A stretch of 64,000 nucleotides of DNA, taken from NCBI GenBank assembly GCA_023380755.1, contig JAMCSD010000002.1, positions 1 to 64,000 on the forward strand, in the 5' to 3' direction. The stretch's first letter is position 1, and each line of letters begins with the position of its first letter. Under the pieces are notes generated by a model. That model was not told the DNA's origin and searched no databases. It was given only the letters and a program-made list of their open reading frames with translations. Below are positions 1 through 8,041 of the stretch, piece after piece. The stretch is from Patescibacteria group bacterium. Its GTDB lineage: Bacteria; Patescibacteria; Microgenomatia; UBA12405. A program made the position numbers and the translations under genes.

Positions 1-32
1 GTTTCCCGATGAAAACCGTACTCGTCCTTTTT
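1..32. repeat. 32-bp inverted repeat, left copy (contig-end foldback?)
   Basis: Bases 1-32 are the exact reverse complement of 1048-1079, the 5' end of secG; the match stops at base 33. A perfect copy starting exactly at window base 1 and lying inside another coding frame looks like a contig-end assembly or amplification foldback rather than a biological repeat. Confidence 0.85.
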
Positions 33-857
33 GTCTACCGGTTTGGGGGTGGCATAGGCTAAGGCCTGGCGGAGCTTTTTATCTTTAATTTTACTAGTGT
101 TAATAAAGAGGGCGATATAGCGGTTGTAGTTTAGATCGGGGGTGATTTCGGTTTTAGGCCAATTTTCGAGATCTTGAGGATCATCAATCTGATCAATGAT
201 ATCAATTTTACCCATTTTATAGGCACTGATTAACTCTTTTTCGCTGGGGTAAAAATGGAAAGCCTTGTCGGGGATGCCTTTGACTCGGGACTTAAGATAC
301 AGAGACTTAATATAACTGTCCTGATAAGTAACGTCAGTGACCATGAAGGGACCAAGACCCGTCAAGTCTTTTTTCAAAAGAGGCTTGTCGACCAAGGAAA
401 GCAGCGGTGAGAATGGTTTTTCGGTAGTAATTTTGAGGACATTATCTGATGTGACTTGAATTTTACTGCCGGTGAAGTTGTAGTTAACGTCATAAGCCGT
501 AAACTTTTTTCCGCTTTGCCAATAATAATCATTAAGATTGAAGGTGTAGACCGTGTTAGTGCTGTCGAGCTGCCAACTTTTAACAAGCGGCGAGATAATG
601 GTTTTGCCATTATCCTGGGAGATGGTTAAGCCGAAGCTAATGAGGTTGGCGATTTCGGGAGGAAGTTTGTTAACCGTGTAAAGACCGTTGACGCCAATCA
701 CTTCAGTTTGCAGCCGCTGGGCATTAATGATTTTAATGACTGAAGGACCGAAGTAAGAGGCGGCTGAGCCGAGGATAAGGCCTAAGAAGAGAAAACCAAT
801 ATTTTTCCGAAGGTAAGCCCGAAGGAGTTCGAATTTGAAGTAAAGTTTCTTAAACAC
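1..857 (-). CDS. ABC transporter substrate-binding protein, family 5 (peptide/nickel type), 3' end missing
   Basis: Reading the minus strand from GTG at 857 gives an open frame of about 285 codons running off the window edge. An N-terminal membrane segment (about residues 20-42) is followed by a family-5 solute-binding domain: residues reading PLVKSWQLDS and FTAYDVNYNF match the family's start, and the frame ends after KLRQALAYATP, the usual mid-protein landmark. The likely role is extracytoplasmic binding of oligopeptides for an ABC importer, anchored by the N-terminal helix. GTG lies one base after the secG stop, so it is the last visible gene of a four-gene operon. The final ten or so codons overlap the 32-bp inverted repeat and may be an assembly artefact. 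Confidence 0.75.
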   Translation of the reverse strand, partial: MFKKLYFKFELLRAYLRKNIGFLFLGLILGSAASYFGPSVIKIINAQRLQTEVIGVNGLYTVNKLPPEIANLISFGLTISQDNGKTIISPLVKSWQLDSTNTVYTFNLNDYYWQSGKKFTAYDVNYNFTGSKIQVTSDNVLKITTEKPFSPLLSLVDKPLLKKDLTGLGPFMVTDVTYQDSYIKSLYLKSRVKGIPDKAFHFYPSEKELISAYKMGKIDIIDQIDDPQDLENWPKTEITPDLNYNRYIALFINTSKIKDKKLRQALAYATPKPVDKKDEYGFHRE

Positions 858-858
858 A

Positions 859-1071
859 CTATATTATAGTCTGGATGACCGAAGAAAGAAGGAAGACAAC
901 AATTAAACCGATGGTAATGTAATACATAATTAGTTCCCAACCGCGTTTTTGAATACCGGTAGTGGAAAGAATGTTGGAACGGGATTCAGTATCGCCACTG
1001 GCTTGAAGCAAAATTAGACCGGCGACGGCGATGCCTAGAATAATTTGAAAAAGGACGAGTACGGTTTTCAT
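859..1071 (-). CDS. secG: Preprotein translocase subunit SecG
   Basis: This 70-residue protein has two hydrophobic helices (residues 3-22 and 48-70) joined by a polar loop with GDTESRSN, the usual SecG layout and length. SecG is the non-essential third subunit of the SecYEG channel and assists SecA-driven export. The start ATG overlaps the stop of the upstream holin-like gene by 4 nt, and the stop is followed one base later by the GTG of the binding-protein gene, so translation is probably coupled. Family identity is fairly safe; small SecG proteins are weakly conserved. Confidence 0.85.
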   Translation of the reverse strand: MKTVLVLFQIILGIAVAGLILLQASGDTESRSNILSTTGIQKRGWELIMYYITIGLIVVFLLSSVIQTII

Positions 1072-1079
1072 CGGGAAAC
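1048..1079. repeat. 32-bp inverted repeat, right copy
   Basis: Exact reverse complement of bases 1-32. This copy covers the first codons of secG, so it is the genuine location; the copy at the window edge is the suspicious one. Confidence 0.85.
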
Positions 1080-1487
1080 TTTCCTTTTGGAAATAATATT
1101 AAAAATGTTGTAGCAAAGGTTGATGGCGAACGAGGTAACTATGTAGGCTATTATACCTTCAAAATGAAATTTAGGGACAACGAAGCCCTGGAGAGTAAAA
1201 CTGGGGGTATCGATGGTTTGAACATTGAAATCAGTCAGCAGAAAAGTAGCCAAATATAATCCGATGGTATTGATAATGATCCGGATGGTGCCCAGAGTGA
1301 TGATAGTAATGGGAAGAAGGAGTAATTGAACAATCGGTTTGATAAAAATTTCAAAAATGGCCAAAATCAGAGCCACCAGAACTATAGTTTCCACTTTCCG
1401 GTCAAAGATGAGGTTGTTAAGGTAATAATTTACGGTGATTAAACTGAAGGAAAACAACAGAGTGTACCGTAATATTTTTTTAATCAT
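1068..1487 (-). CDS. Phage holin family 4 / four-helix membrane protein
   Basis: This 139-residue, very hydrophobic protein has about four membrane helices (about residues 8-27, 34-60, 64-86 and 110-132). The pattern resembles the small membrane family labelled phage holin superfamily IV, common in bacterial chromosomes with no prophage nearby. Its cellular role is unknown; no lysis genes are near, so a holin function is not implied. It overlaps the upstream transglutaminase gene and downstream secG by 4 nt each, which places it in an envelope operon. Family assignment is from hydropathy pattern and length only. Confidence 0.6.
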   Translation of the reverse strand: MIKKILRYTLLFSFSLITVNYYLNNLIFDRKVETIVLVALILAIFEIFIKPIVQLLLLPITIITLGTIRIIINTIGLYLATFLLTDFNVQTIDTPSFTLQGFVVPKFHFEGIIAYIVTSFAINLCYNIFNIISKRKVSR

Positions 1488-3250
1488 TTGGACTTTGTGA
1501 TAATTATACCAAGACCTGTGAGCAGAATGATGGCTATGGCAATAAGGGAAGTTAAGTAGAAGTAATGGTCCCGGTTGACCACCTCGATGGTCTGAGGTAC
1601 GCCGGATTGGTCGCTAGTCAGGGAGTAAGTAATGGATTTGGATTGAGGCAGGACGATTTCGGGGAAAGGTATTGAGGGGGTGGTGAGATTGAGGTGTCCT
1701 TTGGGGGGCAAAAGAGGAATTTGTTTTTGCCATTTACCGGGTGAAGCAGTGATGACAATGTTGGTGAGGGCTATCAGGTTGGGATTGGAGAGTACGTTGG
1801 ACTCTAATTTTAGAGGGAGGATGTCGGGAATAATTTCAGTAGTGGCAAAATTGACGTCAACTGACCGGTCACCATTGTCGTTGCGGTAGGAGCCGGGCGG
1901 CGGCGGATAAATATCACTGACTCCATGAATAACGAAGGCAAAGTGGTTAAGGTCCAAGTCGGTGAAATAGTCAATGCCATTGGTGGTTTTTTCCCAGGTG
2001 GGATCGATTGATTTCCAGGTACTAGTGGCCGAATCATAAAATTGCGGCCAGGCATGGAGAATGTCAGCATTGGCATTGACCGGCTTAATCTTAGTATTGT
2101 TGCTGTAAGCAAAACCTTCGATTTCCCGGGCAGGAATATGGTTGGCTCGGGCGAGTGTCACAAAGAGGTCGGTAAAATCGGTGCACAGAGCACTATCTTT
2201 GTTTTCTAAACTTTGATCGGCAGTCCGCCGCCCGGCGTTATTGAGGCGGTTGTAATCGTAATTGAGGGTGGAGACAACGTAGTCATAGATAGCCTTGGGA
2301 GTGGTTAGCGTTGGGGCAAGTTGAGCGATAAGGCTGTTGCCGGTAGGCCAATAATGAGTGGCTTGGGTATAGACTTCGGTAGAAGGGGGCGATGATTTGT
2401 CGTTATCACCGGTGATTTTGACCTGGCCGATAACATTGACTGTAATTTTCTGGAAGGGGGTGAGATTGTATTCAGCCAGCCAATTGTTATCAGCATCGGC
2501 AGTAACGTTTAGTGGCGGCGGATCGATGGTTTTGTAGACCACTTTTTGGCCGTTGCCGGAAGGGGGAATAGCGATTTCTTCGGTAATGGTTTTATTGTTG
2601 GGGTTAGTGAGGAAATAGGTCAAATGAAAGTCGAAAAGCTGGTTATCACCAAAGGCTAGAAGGATTTTGGCGTTGGAATTGTTCTCCCGAAACTCAATTT
2701 CCTGGTCGGAGGCTGTGTTGACAATACTGGTTGGCTTGAGGGAGGAGTAAGCTAAATGGCCAAAAGTTTGTGGAATCTTTAGGGCAATGGTGGTGCTGTC
2801 GCTCGTCGGTGCCTGAGGCAGTTCCAACTCGCGGGTTTTGCCTTTGGTGACGATGACGTTATCAAGATGGTAGCCGATCTGAAAAGTGTTGACTGCGTCT
2901 TTACCGATGCTGGGATCAGCAAACTGGACGATAATGCTGGTCTGGCCGTTTTGGCGTTTGATGGACTTCAGGATATTGCCGGACTGGTCGGTGGCGGCAA
3001 TATTGCCGCCAATAGTACCGGGGATGGTCAAAATGTATTCCTTGGCGAAAACCAAAGCTAACTTGTTCGTCAGGGTAATTTGGTTGGTGATATCCGCCGC
3101 GCCGTTTTCATCGAAAACATAATTTATTTTTTGGTCGGTGGTAAAGTTGTCGAGAGCCAAAGCGGGAATGGGACGAAAAGAGGTAAGCAAAAGGAAAATC
3201 AAAACTACGACTATTGACTTCGGGTTATGTTCGCGTATAAAATTAACCAT
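1484..3250 (-). CDS. Membrane-anchored transglutaminase-like cysteine protease superfamily protein
   Basis: 588 residues: a signal/anchor helix (about 12-32), a long beta-rich extracytoplasmic region, a transglutaminase-core domain (about 300-430) and a C-terminal membrane helix (about 562-585). The papain-like triad is visible as Cys356 (ALCTDF), His399 (LHAWPQF) and Asp416 (SIDPTWE). Such proteins act outside the membrane as peptidases or cross-linking enzymes; the substrate cannot be read here. The start codon overlaps that of divergent lexA by two bases, and a TATAAT 9 nt upstream suggests a nearly leaderless transcript. It leads the operon with the holin-like gene, secG and the binding-protein gene. 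Confidence 0.85.
   Translation of the reverse strand: MVNFIREHNPKSIVVVLIFLLLTSFRPIPALALDNFTTDQKINYVFDENGAADITNQITLTNKLALVFAKEYILTIPGTIGGNIAATDQSGNILKSIKRQNGQTSIIVQFADPSIGKDAVNTFQIGYHLDNVIVTKGKTRELELPQAPTSDSTTIALKIPQTFGHLAYSSLKPTSIVNTASDQEIEFRENNSNAKILLAFGDNQLFDFHLTYFLTNPNNKTITEEIAIPPSGNGQKVVYKTIDPPPLNVTADADNNWLAEYNLTPFQKITVNVIGQVKITGDNDKSSPPSTEVYTQATHYWPTGNSLIAQLAPTLTTPKAIYDYVVSTLNYDYNRLNNAGRRTADQSLENKDSALCTDFTDLFVTLARANHIPAREIEGFAYSNNTKIKPVNANADILHAWPQFYDSATSTWKSIDPTWEKTTNGIDYFTDLDLNHFAFVIHGVSDIYPPPPGSYRNDNGDRSVDVNFATTEIIPDILPLKLESNVLSNPNLIALTNIVITASPGKWQKQIPLLPPKGHLNLTTPSIPFPEIVLPQSKSITYSLTSDQSGVPQTIEVVNRDHYFYLTSLIAIAIILLTGLGIIITKSK
3214..3241 (+). promoter_or_regulatory. lexA promoter, leaderless, with a possible LexA half-operator
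   Basis: TTGACT (3214-3219), a 16-bp spacer and TATAAA (3236-3241) end 7 nt before the lexA ATG, so transcription should start at or one base before the start codon. The spacer holds TATGTTCG (3228-3235), identical to one half of the Gram-positive SOS box CGAACATATGTTCG; the other half is not conserved. Autoregulation is plausible but not proven. Confidence 0.6.
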
Positions 3251-3869
3251 GCCAACTACATTATATCGTCGCCAGAAGGAAATTTATGATTACATCACCA
3301 ATACCATTTCCAAATATGGGTATGCGCCAACATTAACGGAAATTGCCCAATATTTTGGTTTATCGTCCTTAGCGACAGTTCATGAGCATTTAGCGGTGCT
3401 GGAAAAGAAGGGACTAATCCGCCGGTATCGAGGCTCAGTACGGGGAATTGAGGTTTTAGGGGAATCGACTACTCCAGCCATGCCGGCTATGGTGGAACTA
3501 CCGATTATGGGATTCATTGCCTGCGGCGCCCCATTGGAACCATACACTGACCCAGCGGCCACATTGGCGGTTAATCCGGCGTTAGTGAGGCCCGGAGAAA
3601 GTTCTTTCGTCCTACAAGCAAAGGGTGACTCAATGATCGATGACGGGATTTTGGATGGAGATTATGTGGTGATTCGGGAACAAAGTGAGGCGAACAATGG
3701 GGATGTGGTGGTGGCCGTTTTGCGCAACGGTTTTGCCACGCTCAAGCGGTATTACAAAGAAGCTAATCGAGTCCGGTTGCAGCCAGCGAATTCCACGATG
3801 CAGCCGATGTATGTGACGGATGTGGAAATAAAAGGAAAAGTAGTAGCGGTGATACGACAATTTAACTAG
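3249..3869 (+). CDS. lexA: LexA repressor (SOS response, S24 self-cleaving)
   Basis: 206 residues from ATG 3249, matching the usual LexA length; a longer frame from 3138 adds 37 residues with no family match. The N-terminal winged helix (about 5-70) reads YAPTLTEIAQYFGLSS. The C-terminal S24 domain has a self-cleavage site at Cys92-Gly93 (IACGAP, replacing the common Ala-Gly), nucleophile Ser128 (GDSMID) and general-base Lys166 (TLKRYY). LexA represses DNA-damage genes until RecA filaments trigger cleavage. The ATG overlaps the divergent transglutaminase start, and a strong promoter ends 7 nt upstream. rsmI follows after 16 nt. Confidence 0.95.
   Translation: MPTTLYRRQKEIYDYITNTISKYGYAPTLTEIAQYFGLSSLATVHEHLAVLEKKGLIRRYRGSVRGIEVLGESTTPAMPAMVELPIMGFIACGAPLEPYTDPAATLAVNPALVRPGESSFVLQAKGDSMIDDGILDGDYVVIREQSEANNGDVVVAVLRNGFATLKRYYKEANRVRLQPANSTMQPMYVTDVEIKGKVVAVIRQFN
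3260..3265 (-). promoter_or_regulatory. -10 box of the transglutaminase operon
   Basis: TATAAT on the minus strand lies 9 nt upstream of the ATG at 3250, inside the first codons of lexA. No Shine-Dalgarno sequence precedes the ATG, consistent with a leaderless or nearly leaderless mRNA. No convincing -35 was seen. Confidence 0.45.
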
Positions 3870-3885
3870 TGCGGTACAATAGGTA

Positions 3886-4551
3886 ATGCTTTATATCATT
3901 GCCACTCCAATTGGGAATCTGGCAGATATCACTTTCCGGGCGGTTGAGGTGTTGGAAAAGGTGAAGATTCTCCTTTGTGAAGATACCCGGGTGACTGGCA
4001 AAATGTTAATGAAGCTGCAGATAAAGAACAAACCGCAGCTGGTTTCTTTTTATGATGAAGTGGAAGACCAAAAAACACCCCAAGTTCTGCGATGGCTGGA
4101 AGACGGGCAGGAAGTGGGATTGGTGACCGATGCCGGAACTCCCCTGGTTTCGGATCCCGGCTGGAGGTTGGTAAAGCGGTGCTATGATGAAAATCTACCC
4201 ATTACAGCACTGCCGGGCGCTTCGGCAGTGATGAACGCCTTAGTCCTGTCGGGACTGCCAACGGACCGGTTTGTGTTTTTGGGGTTTTTACCAAAAAAAA
4301 ATAGTAAACAAGAAGAGTGGCTGATCAGATTTAAGGATTTGGATGTGACCCAAATTGTCTACGAATCCCCTTTTCGGCTAGCGGATCTTATCCGGAGCAT
4401 TGAATCGCTTTATGGACAGAATGTGACGATTGCTATCTGCCGGGAGATGACCAAAAAGTTTGAGGAAGTTATCCGCGGGAAACCGGTGGATATTAAAGAG
4501 AAACTCAAGGAAACGATTGATAAGGGTGAAGTGGTCGTCCTGTGGCGTTAA
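3886..4551 (+). CDS. rsmI: 16S rRNA (cytidine(1402)-2'-O)-methyltransferase
   Basis: This 221-residue protein has the tetrapyrrole-methylase fold: LYIIATPIGNLADIT at the start, LLCEDTRVT near residue 33, GLVTDAGTPLVSDPG near residue 86 and ALPGASAV near residue 110. RsmI methylates the ribose of C1402 in the decoding centre, using S-adenosylmethionine. It is shorter than the Escherichia coli enzyme (about 286 residues) because the C-terminal domain is reduced, which is common in small genomes. TACAAT lies 5 nt before the ATG. The gene converges on ppsA, overlapping it by 4 nt. Confidence 0.93.
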   Translation: MLYIIATPIGNLADITFRAVEVLEKVKILLCEDTRVTGKMLMKLQIKNKPQLVSFYDEVEDQKTPQVLRWLEDGQEVGLVTDAGTPLVSDPGWRLVKRCYDENLPITALPGASAVMNALVLSGLPTDRFVFLGFLPKKNSKQEEWLIRFKDLDVTQIVYESPFRLADLIRSIESLYGQNVTIAICREMTKKFEEVIRGKPVDIKEKLKETIDKGEVVVLWR

Positions 4552-6836
4552 GATTTTTTGCGGCGGAGAATTTTGCGTTTTTCGGCCCAGTGGACGATCT
4601 CCCGGGTGCGATCGATAGCATCGGGGCTAACCGAGATGGAAGTAATCCCCCATTTAACTAATTTTTCCACTAAGTCGGGGTGATTGCTGGGAGCTTGGCC
4701 GCAGATGGAGGCAGTAATCCCCCGTTTCTTGGCTTTTTTGATGAGACGGCGGAGTGACCAGAGAACAGCCGGGTCCAATTCGTTAAAGTCGGGGGCGACT
4801 TCAGCGTTATCCCGGTCAAGCCCTAGGGTTAACATTGTCAAATCATTACTGCCAATAGAGATGCCATCGATGCCGACATCGATGAATTTGTCGATCATAA
4901 TGACGTTGCTGGGAATTTCGGTCATCATGTAAAGCTTGAAGGTGGGGGAGCGCAACAGTCCGGCGGTGGCAATAATTTTTTTTACCTCCAGAAGCTGTTT
5001 CGGAGTGCGGACAAAAGGGATCATCAGATGAAGGTTCTTCAGGCCCATGACATTCCTGACCTTTTTGATGGCCTCTAACTCCATTAAGAAGACATCGGGG
5101 GCACTAATGTAGCGGGCAGCACCCCGGAAACCAAGCATGGGATTGGGTTCTTCGGGTTCGTAGTATTTGCCCCACTTAAGGTACCGATATTCATTAGTTT
5201 TAAAATCAGTCGCCCGGTAGATAACGGGGCGGGGATTAAAACTGTCACAAAATTTTTTCAGGTCGCCGGCCAGCTGATTAATAAAAAGATGCTGTTTGTG
5301 TTCACTAATAATATGCTTGGGGTGAATGCCAATGTTGGCCATCATAAACTCAGCGCGGAGCAAACCAATGCCGTCGACATGCCGTTTGGCAATTTCAGGG
5401 GCGAGATCCGGTTCGCCTAAATTGACGTAGACTTTGGTGGCAGTCGTCAGGGTGGACCCCGCAGCGGTGAGATTCTTGATTTCACTGGGAATGGTATTTG
5501 ACTGTTGGATACCTTTCCAGACTTCGCCGGTGGCGCCATTTAAAGTGACGGTAGTCCCCTCTTTGAGGACTTTGGTGGCGGTGCTGGTGCCGACCACGCA
5601 GGGAACACCGAGCTCCCGGCTGACGATAGCGGCATGGGAGGTTTGGCCACCTTTGTCGGTAATAATGCCACTGACCTTTTTCATGGCGGGGACAAAATCG
5701 GGGGTGGTCATTTCGGTGACTAGGATTTGGCCCTTTTTGGCCCGGGCGACATCTTTGGGATTATTGATGACGACCACTTCGCCGCTGGCTAAGCCGGGGC
5801 TGGCCGGTTCGCCCTTAAGGTCGGGAGCGGCGGTAATAGTTTTTTGGGTTTCGAGAGTTTTTTCGTTGGACTGGATAGTAGTAATCGGCCGGGTTTGGAC
5901 AACAAACAGTTTGTCTTTTTCCACGGCAAATTCGATATCCTGGGGGTGTCGGTAATGGTCTTGGAGTTTTTGGCCGATTTTAGCCAGGCGGATAATTTGG
6001 GCGTCGGTAAGCTTAAAAGCTTCCTGCTTACTTTTGGGAACGGCAATTTCTTTAGTCTCGTGTTCACCGCGGACGAGCATTACTTTTTGCGGGGTGCAGT
6101 ATTTGGTTTCAATCTTCCATTCGTGCTTGGTGACGACGTGTTGATCGGGGGTAATTTTGCCTTGGACGATATATTCCCCCAGCCCCCAGATGGTTTCGAT
6201 AACGATTTGGGATTTATTGTTGGAAACTGGGTTGATGGTGAACATGATGCCCGAAACATCGGATTTCACCATTTTCATGACCGGAACCGCAATACCGACC
6301 TTGAAGTGGTCGTAATGTTTTTTTTGGCGGTAAAAAATCGAACGGGGAGTGAACAGTGATGCCCAGCAATCACGGACGCGATTGACCACGTTAGATTCAC
6401 CGATAACGTCCAAAAAGGTTTCCTGCTGGCCGGCAAAAGAGGCATCGGGTAAGTCTTCGGCCGTAGCGGAGGAACGGACGGCAACCGGAACGTTGCGCAA
6501 GCCCCCATAATCGGAAAGTTTTTTGTAAGCTTTCATGATTTCATTAGCCAACTCCTCGCTGACGGTCGATTTTTTAATTAGGGTTTTGATTTTTAAGGAA
6601 GCGTTTTGGAGCTGCTCGGGATCGTCAACGTCGGTGGCTTTGAGAACCTCTTTAATCTTTTCGTTGAGTTTGTTTTCATCAAGGAAACGGAAATAAGCCG
6701 AAGCGGTGACCACAAAACCATTGGGAACCGGAATCCCCAAATTATACATTTCCCCTAAGTTGGCGCCCTTACCGCCGGCTTCGCCAATATCAGAATGGTT
6801 GACTTGGGAAAACCACAGGATGTTTTGGGCAGGCAT
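4548..6836 (-). CDS. ppsA: Phosphoenolpyruvate synthase (pyruvate, water dikinase)
   Basis: 762 residues with the full three-domain layout: an N-terminal ATP-binding domain (GGKGANLGEMYNLGIPVP near 22, AVRSSATAEDLPDASFAGQQ near 119), the phosphohistidine swivel domain with catalytic His401 (GGQTSHAAIVS) and a C-terminal PEP-binding barrel (GIGLLRAEF, GSNDLTMLTLG, SICGQAPS). It makes phosphoenolpyruvate from pyruvate and ATP, or runs in reverse in fermentative cells. The cupin gene lies 43 nt upstream on the same strand; a TTGACA at 6865-6870 in that gap may belong to a separate promoter. Confidence 0.95.
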   Translation of the reverse strand: MPAQNILWFSQVNHSDIGEAGGKGANLGEMYNLGIPVPNGFVVTASAYFRFLDENKLNEKIKEVLKATDVDDPEQLQNASLKIKTLIKKSTVSEELANEIMKAYKKLSDYGGLRNVPVAVRSSATAEDLPDASFAGQQETFLDVIGESNVVNRVRDCWASLFTPRSIFYRQKKHYDHFKVGIAVPVMKMVKSDVSGIMFTINPVSNNKSQIVIETIWGLGEYIVQGKITPDQHVVTKHEWKIETKYCTPQKVMLVRGEHETKEIAVPKSKQEAFKLTDAQIIRLAKIGQKLQDHYRHPQDIEFAVEKDKLFVVQTRPITTIQSNEKTLETQKTITAAPDLKGEPASPGLASGEVVVINNPKDVARAKKGQILVTEMTTPDFVPAMKKVSGIITDKGGQTSHAAIVSRELGVPCVVGTSTATKVLKEGTTVTLNGATGEVWKGIQQSNTIPSEIKNLTAAGSTLTTATKVYVNLGEPDLAPEIAKRHVDGIGLLRAEFMMANIGIHPKHIISEHKQHLFINQLAGDLKKFCDSFNPRPVIYRATDFKTNEYRYLKWGKYYEPEEPNPMLGFRGAARYISAPDVFLMELEAIKKVRNVMGLKNLHLMIPFVRTPKQLLEVKKIIATAGLLRSPTFKLYMMTEIPSNVIMIDKFIDVGIDGISIGSNDLTMLTLGLDRDNAEVAPDFNELDPAVLWSLRRLIKKAKKRGITASICGQAPSNHPDLVEKLVKWGITSISVSPDAIDRTREIVHWAEKRKILRRKKS

Positions 6837-6879
6837 ATATAAATTTCTAATTTCTAATGGTAAATGTCAATACATAAGC

Positions 6880-7239
6880 TTATTTGGTCTCATTGGGACG
6901 ATGGTAATCATCTTCCACGCGGACAGTAGTCCCCTTTTCCGGCGTGGAAGCTTCAATGATGGTGGCATCGGTAATCGCTTCGACACGGTGGAGTTCTTGA
7001 GGAGGAATGGTATACCCCAGATTGGGTTCCATAAGGGAAATGGTGAGATGGTCTTTGTCGGTGCCGGTAAGAATGCGGGCGGAGCCATTAACCAAGGTCA
7101 GAGTTTCGGTCTTTAATTCGTGGTATTGAAGGGAAAGACGGCGTCCGGCTTTGATGAAGATGAGTTTGGAAGTATAGGGTAAATCGGGGGTAGTAAAGAT
7201 AATTTCTTGGCCCCAAGGCTTATCAACGAAAGTGGACAT
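6880..7239 (-). CDS. Cupin-domain protein, mannose-6-phosphate isomerase-like
   Basis: This 119-residue single cupin opens with STFVDKPWGQE and continues SKLIFIKAGRRLSLQYHELKTETLTLVNGSA, the pattern of the type II mannose-6-phosphate isomerase C-terminal domain (metal-binding His and Glu in motif 1; a further His in motif 2, PPQELHRVEA). It may interconvert mannose- and fructose-6-phosphate, feeding the GDP-mannose gene at 57.4 kb, but stand-alone cupins have many roles. TATTAT lies 7 nt before the ATG, suggesting leaderless transcription; a CIRCE-like dyad lies 55 nt upstream. Confidence 0.75.
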   Translation of the reverse strand: MSTFVDKPWGQEIIFTTPDLPYTSKLIFIKAGRRLSLQYHELKTETLTLVNGSARILTGTDKDHLTISLMEPNLGYTIPPQELHRVEAITDATIIEASTPEKGTTVRVEDDYHRPNETK

Positions 7240-7246
7240 CTTCTTA

Positions 7247-7252
7247 ATAATA
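7247..7252 (-). promoter_or_regulatory. -10 box of the cupin gene
   Basis: TATTAT on the minus strand, 7 nt before the ATG at 7239. No Shine-Dalgarno is present, so a leaderless transcript is likely. Confidence 0.4.
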
Positions 7253-7293
7253 GCAGGTTGAAAAAAAAGAGGATAAGCAGAGTAAAGGCGAAA

Positions 7294-7320
7294 TTAGCAC
7301 TCAGATAGTAAGACTGCTAA
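7294..7320. promoter_or_regulatory. CIRCE-like 27-bp dyad, copy 1
   Basis: TTAGCACTC, 9 spacer bases, then GACTGCTAA: one base away from the HrcA operator CIRCE (TTAGCACTC-N9-GAGTGCTAA). It sits in the AT-rich gap 7240-7423 between holA-like and the cupin gene. The rest of this gap holds the cupin -10 box, a run of eight A after 7260, and a TATAAT at 7357-7362 on the plus strand with no convincing gene behind it. Confidence 0.6.
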
Positions 7321-7423
7321 TAATAAATAAAATTAATATACTTCCTATCTATAGGGTATAATGATCAATTTTTAATTAAAAAATGCTAGATCAAAGTGAT
7401 ATTTTATATATCAAAAGATAGGC

Positions 7424-8041
7424 TCATTTAACCAATTGGACTAGAATCCGTTCCAATGCGATTTCTTTGGCGATGGCTAGGGTGCCGGTTTTGGTTTGGT
7501 AATCCAGTTCCACCAAAGAAAGGTAAGCCCGCTTGAGGGTGAGGGGGTCAAACTTAGAATAGCCCTGAAGCTGTTTTCGCAGGTTGCCTTTGAGAAGGTA
7601 TAAGAACAGATCGTAAGGCTCGGATTTTAGGGTTTGCCGCAGGAGTGGGATTAGGATTTTAAGATTGCCGGGTTTAATGGTATTCAGGCAGACAAAGAGG
7701 GTTTTGGGTAAGGGAGACTCGACAATTTTGGCTTGGGAAAAGAGTTTGGTTTGGGCGGCGGAAAGCTTTTTGTCATGCCAGAGGATAACGGTATCGGGAC
7801 TGGAGGTGAGGATCGGGGTGATTTTATCGAGAAGAGCTTTGGGAACAGAGAAAAAATTGGAGATCGCCAGGAGCCTGTCCCCCGGAAAAAGGGAGGTGCT
7901 GTTTAGGAATAAATTAACCTTATCGAGGGTGGTTTCTTTGGCATCGAGGCGCAAAATATTGGCGGCTTGGGAGGTGTCGATTGCCTGGTTAAAGTTTTGG
8001 CGGCTCGTGGCGGTGTGGTCACCGTGGAAAATTTGGATCAC
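7424..8041 (-). CDS. DNA polymerase III delta subunit-like protein (HolA-like, short)
   Basis: This 205-residue protein begins MIQIFHGDHTATSRQNFNQAI, the way HolA proteins begin with a degenerate P-loop-like strand, and has the mid-protein DTVILWHDKKL strand and a helical C-terminal collar-like domain (PYDLFLYLLKGNLRKQL). Delta opens the beta clamp in the clamp-loader complex. Typical HolA is about 330 residues, so this is a much shortened form in which the middle AAA+ lid region is reduced. It overlaps the small gene upstream (8019-8255) by 23 nt. Identity is probable, not certain. Confidence 0.6.
   Translation of the reverse strand: MIQIFHGDHTATSRQNFNQAIDTSQAANILRLDAKETTLDKVNLFLNSTSLFPGDRLLAISNFFSVPKALLDKITPILTSSPDTVILWHDKKLSAAQTKLFSQAKIVESPLPKTLFVCLNTIKPGNLKILIPLLRQTLKSEPYDLFLYLLKGNLRKQLQGYSKFDPLTLKRAYLSLVELDYQTKTGTLAIAKEIALERILVQLVK

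Noticed and set aside
1068..1487. Prophage remnant suggested by the holin-like gene
   Set aside because: No endolysin, integrase or structural phage gene is near; family 4 holin-like proteins are often chromosomal.
3138..3248. N-terminal extension of LexA from an upstream ATG
   Set aside because: The extra 37 residues match no LexA feature, cover the promoter, and run antisense to the signal peptide of the transglutaminase gene.
5434..5955. 173-codon plus-strand frame inside ppsA
   Set aside because: Antisense shadow of a strongly conserved gene, with no family resemblance or Shine-Dalgarno.
7294..7320. Firm assignment of the dyads as HrcA-CIRCE
   Set aside because: Each copy departs from the symmetric consensus and none precedes a chaperone gene, so I report them only as CIRCE-like.
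7382..7420. 12-codon plus-strand frame after a TATAAT at 7357
   Set aside because: Too short, no ribosome-binding site, and no gene or terminator behind it.
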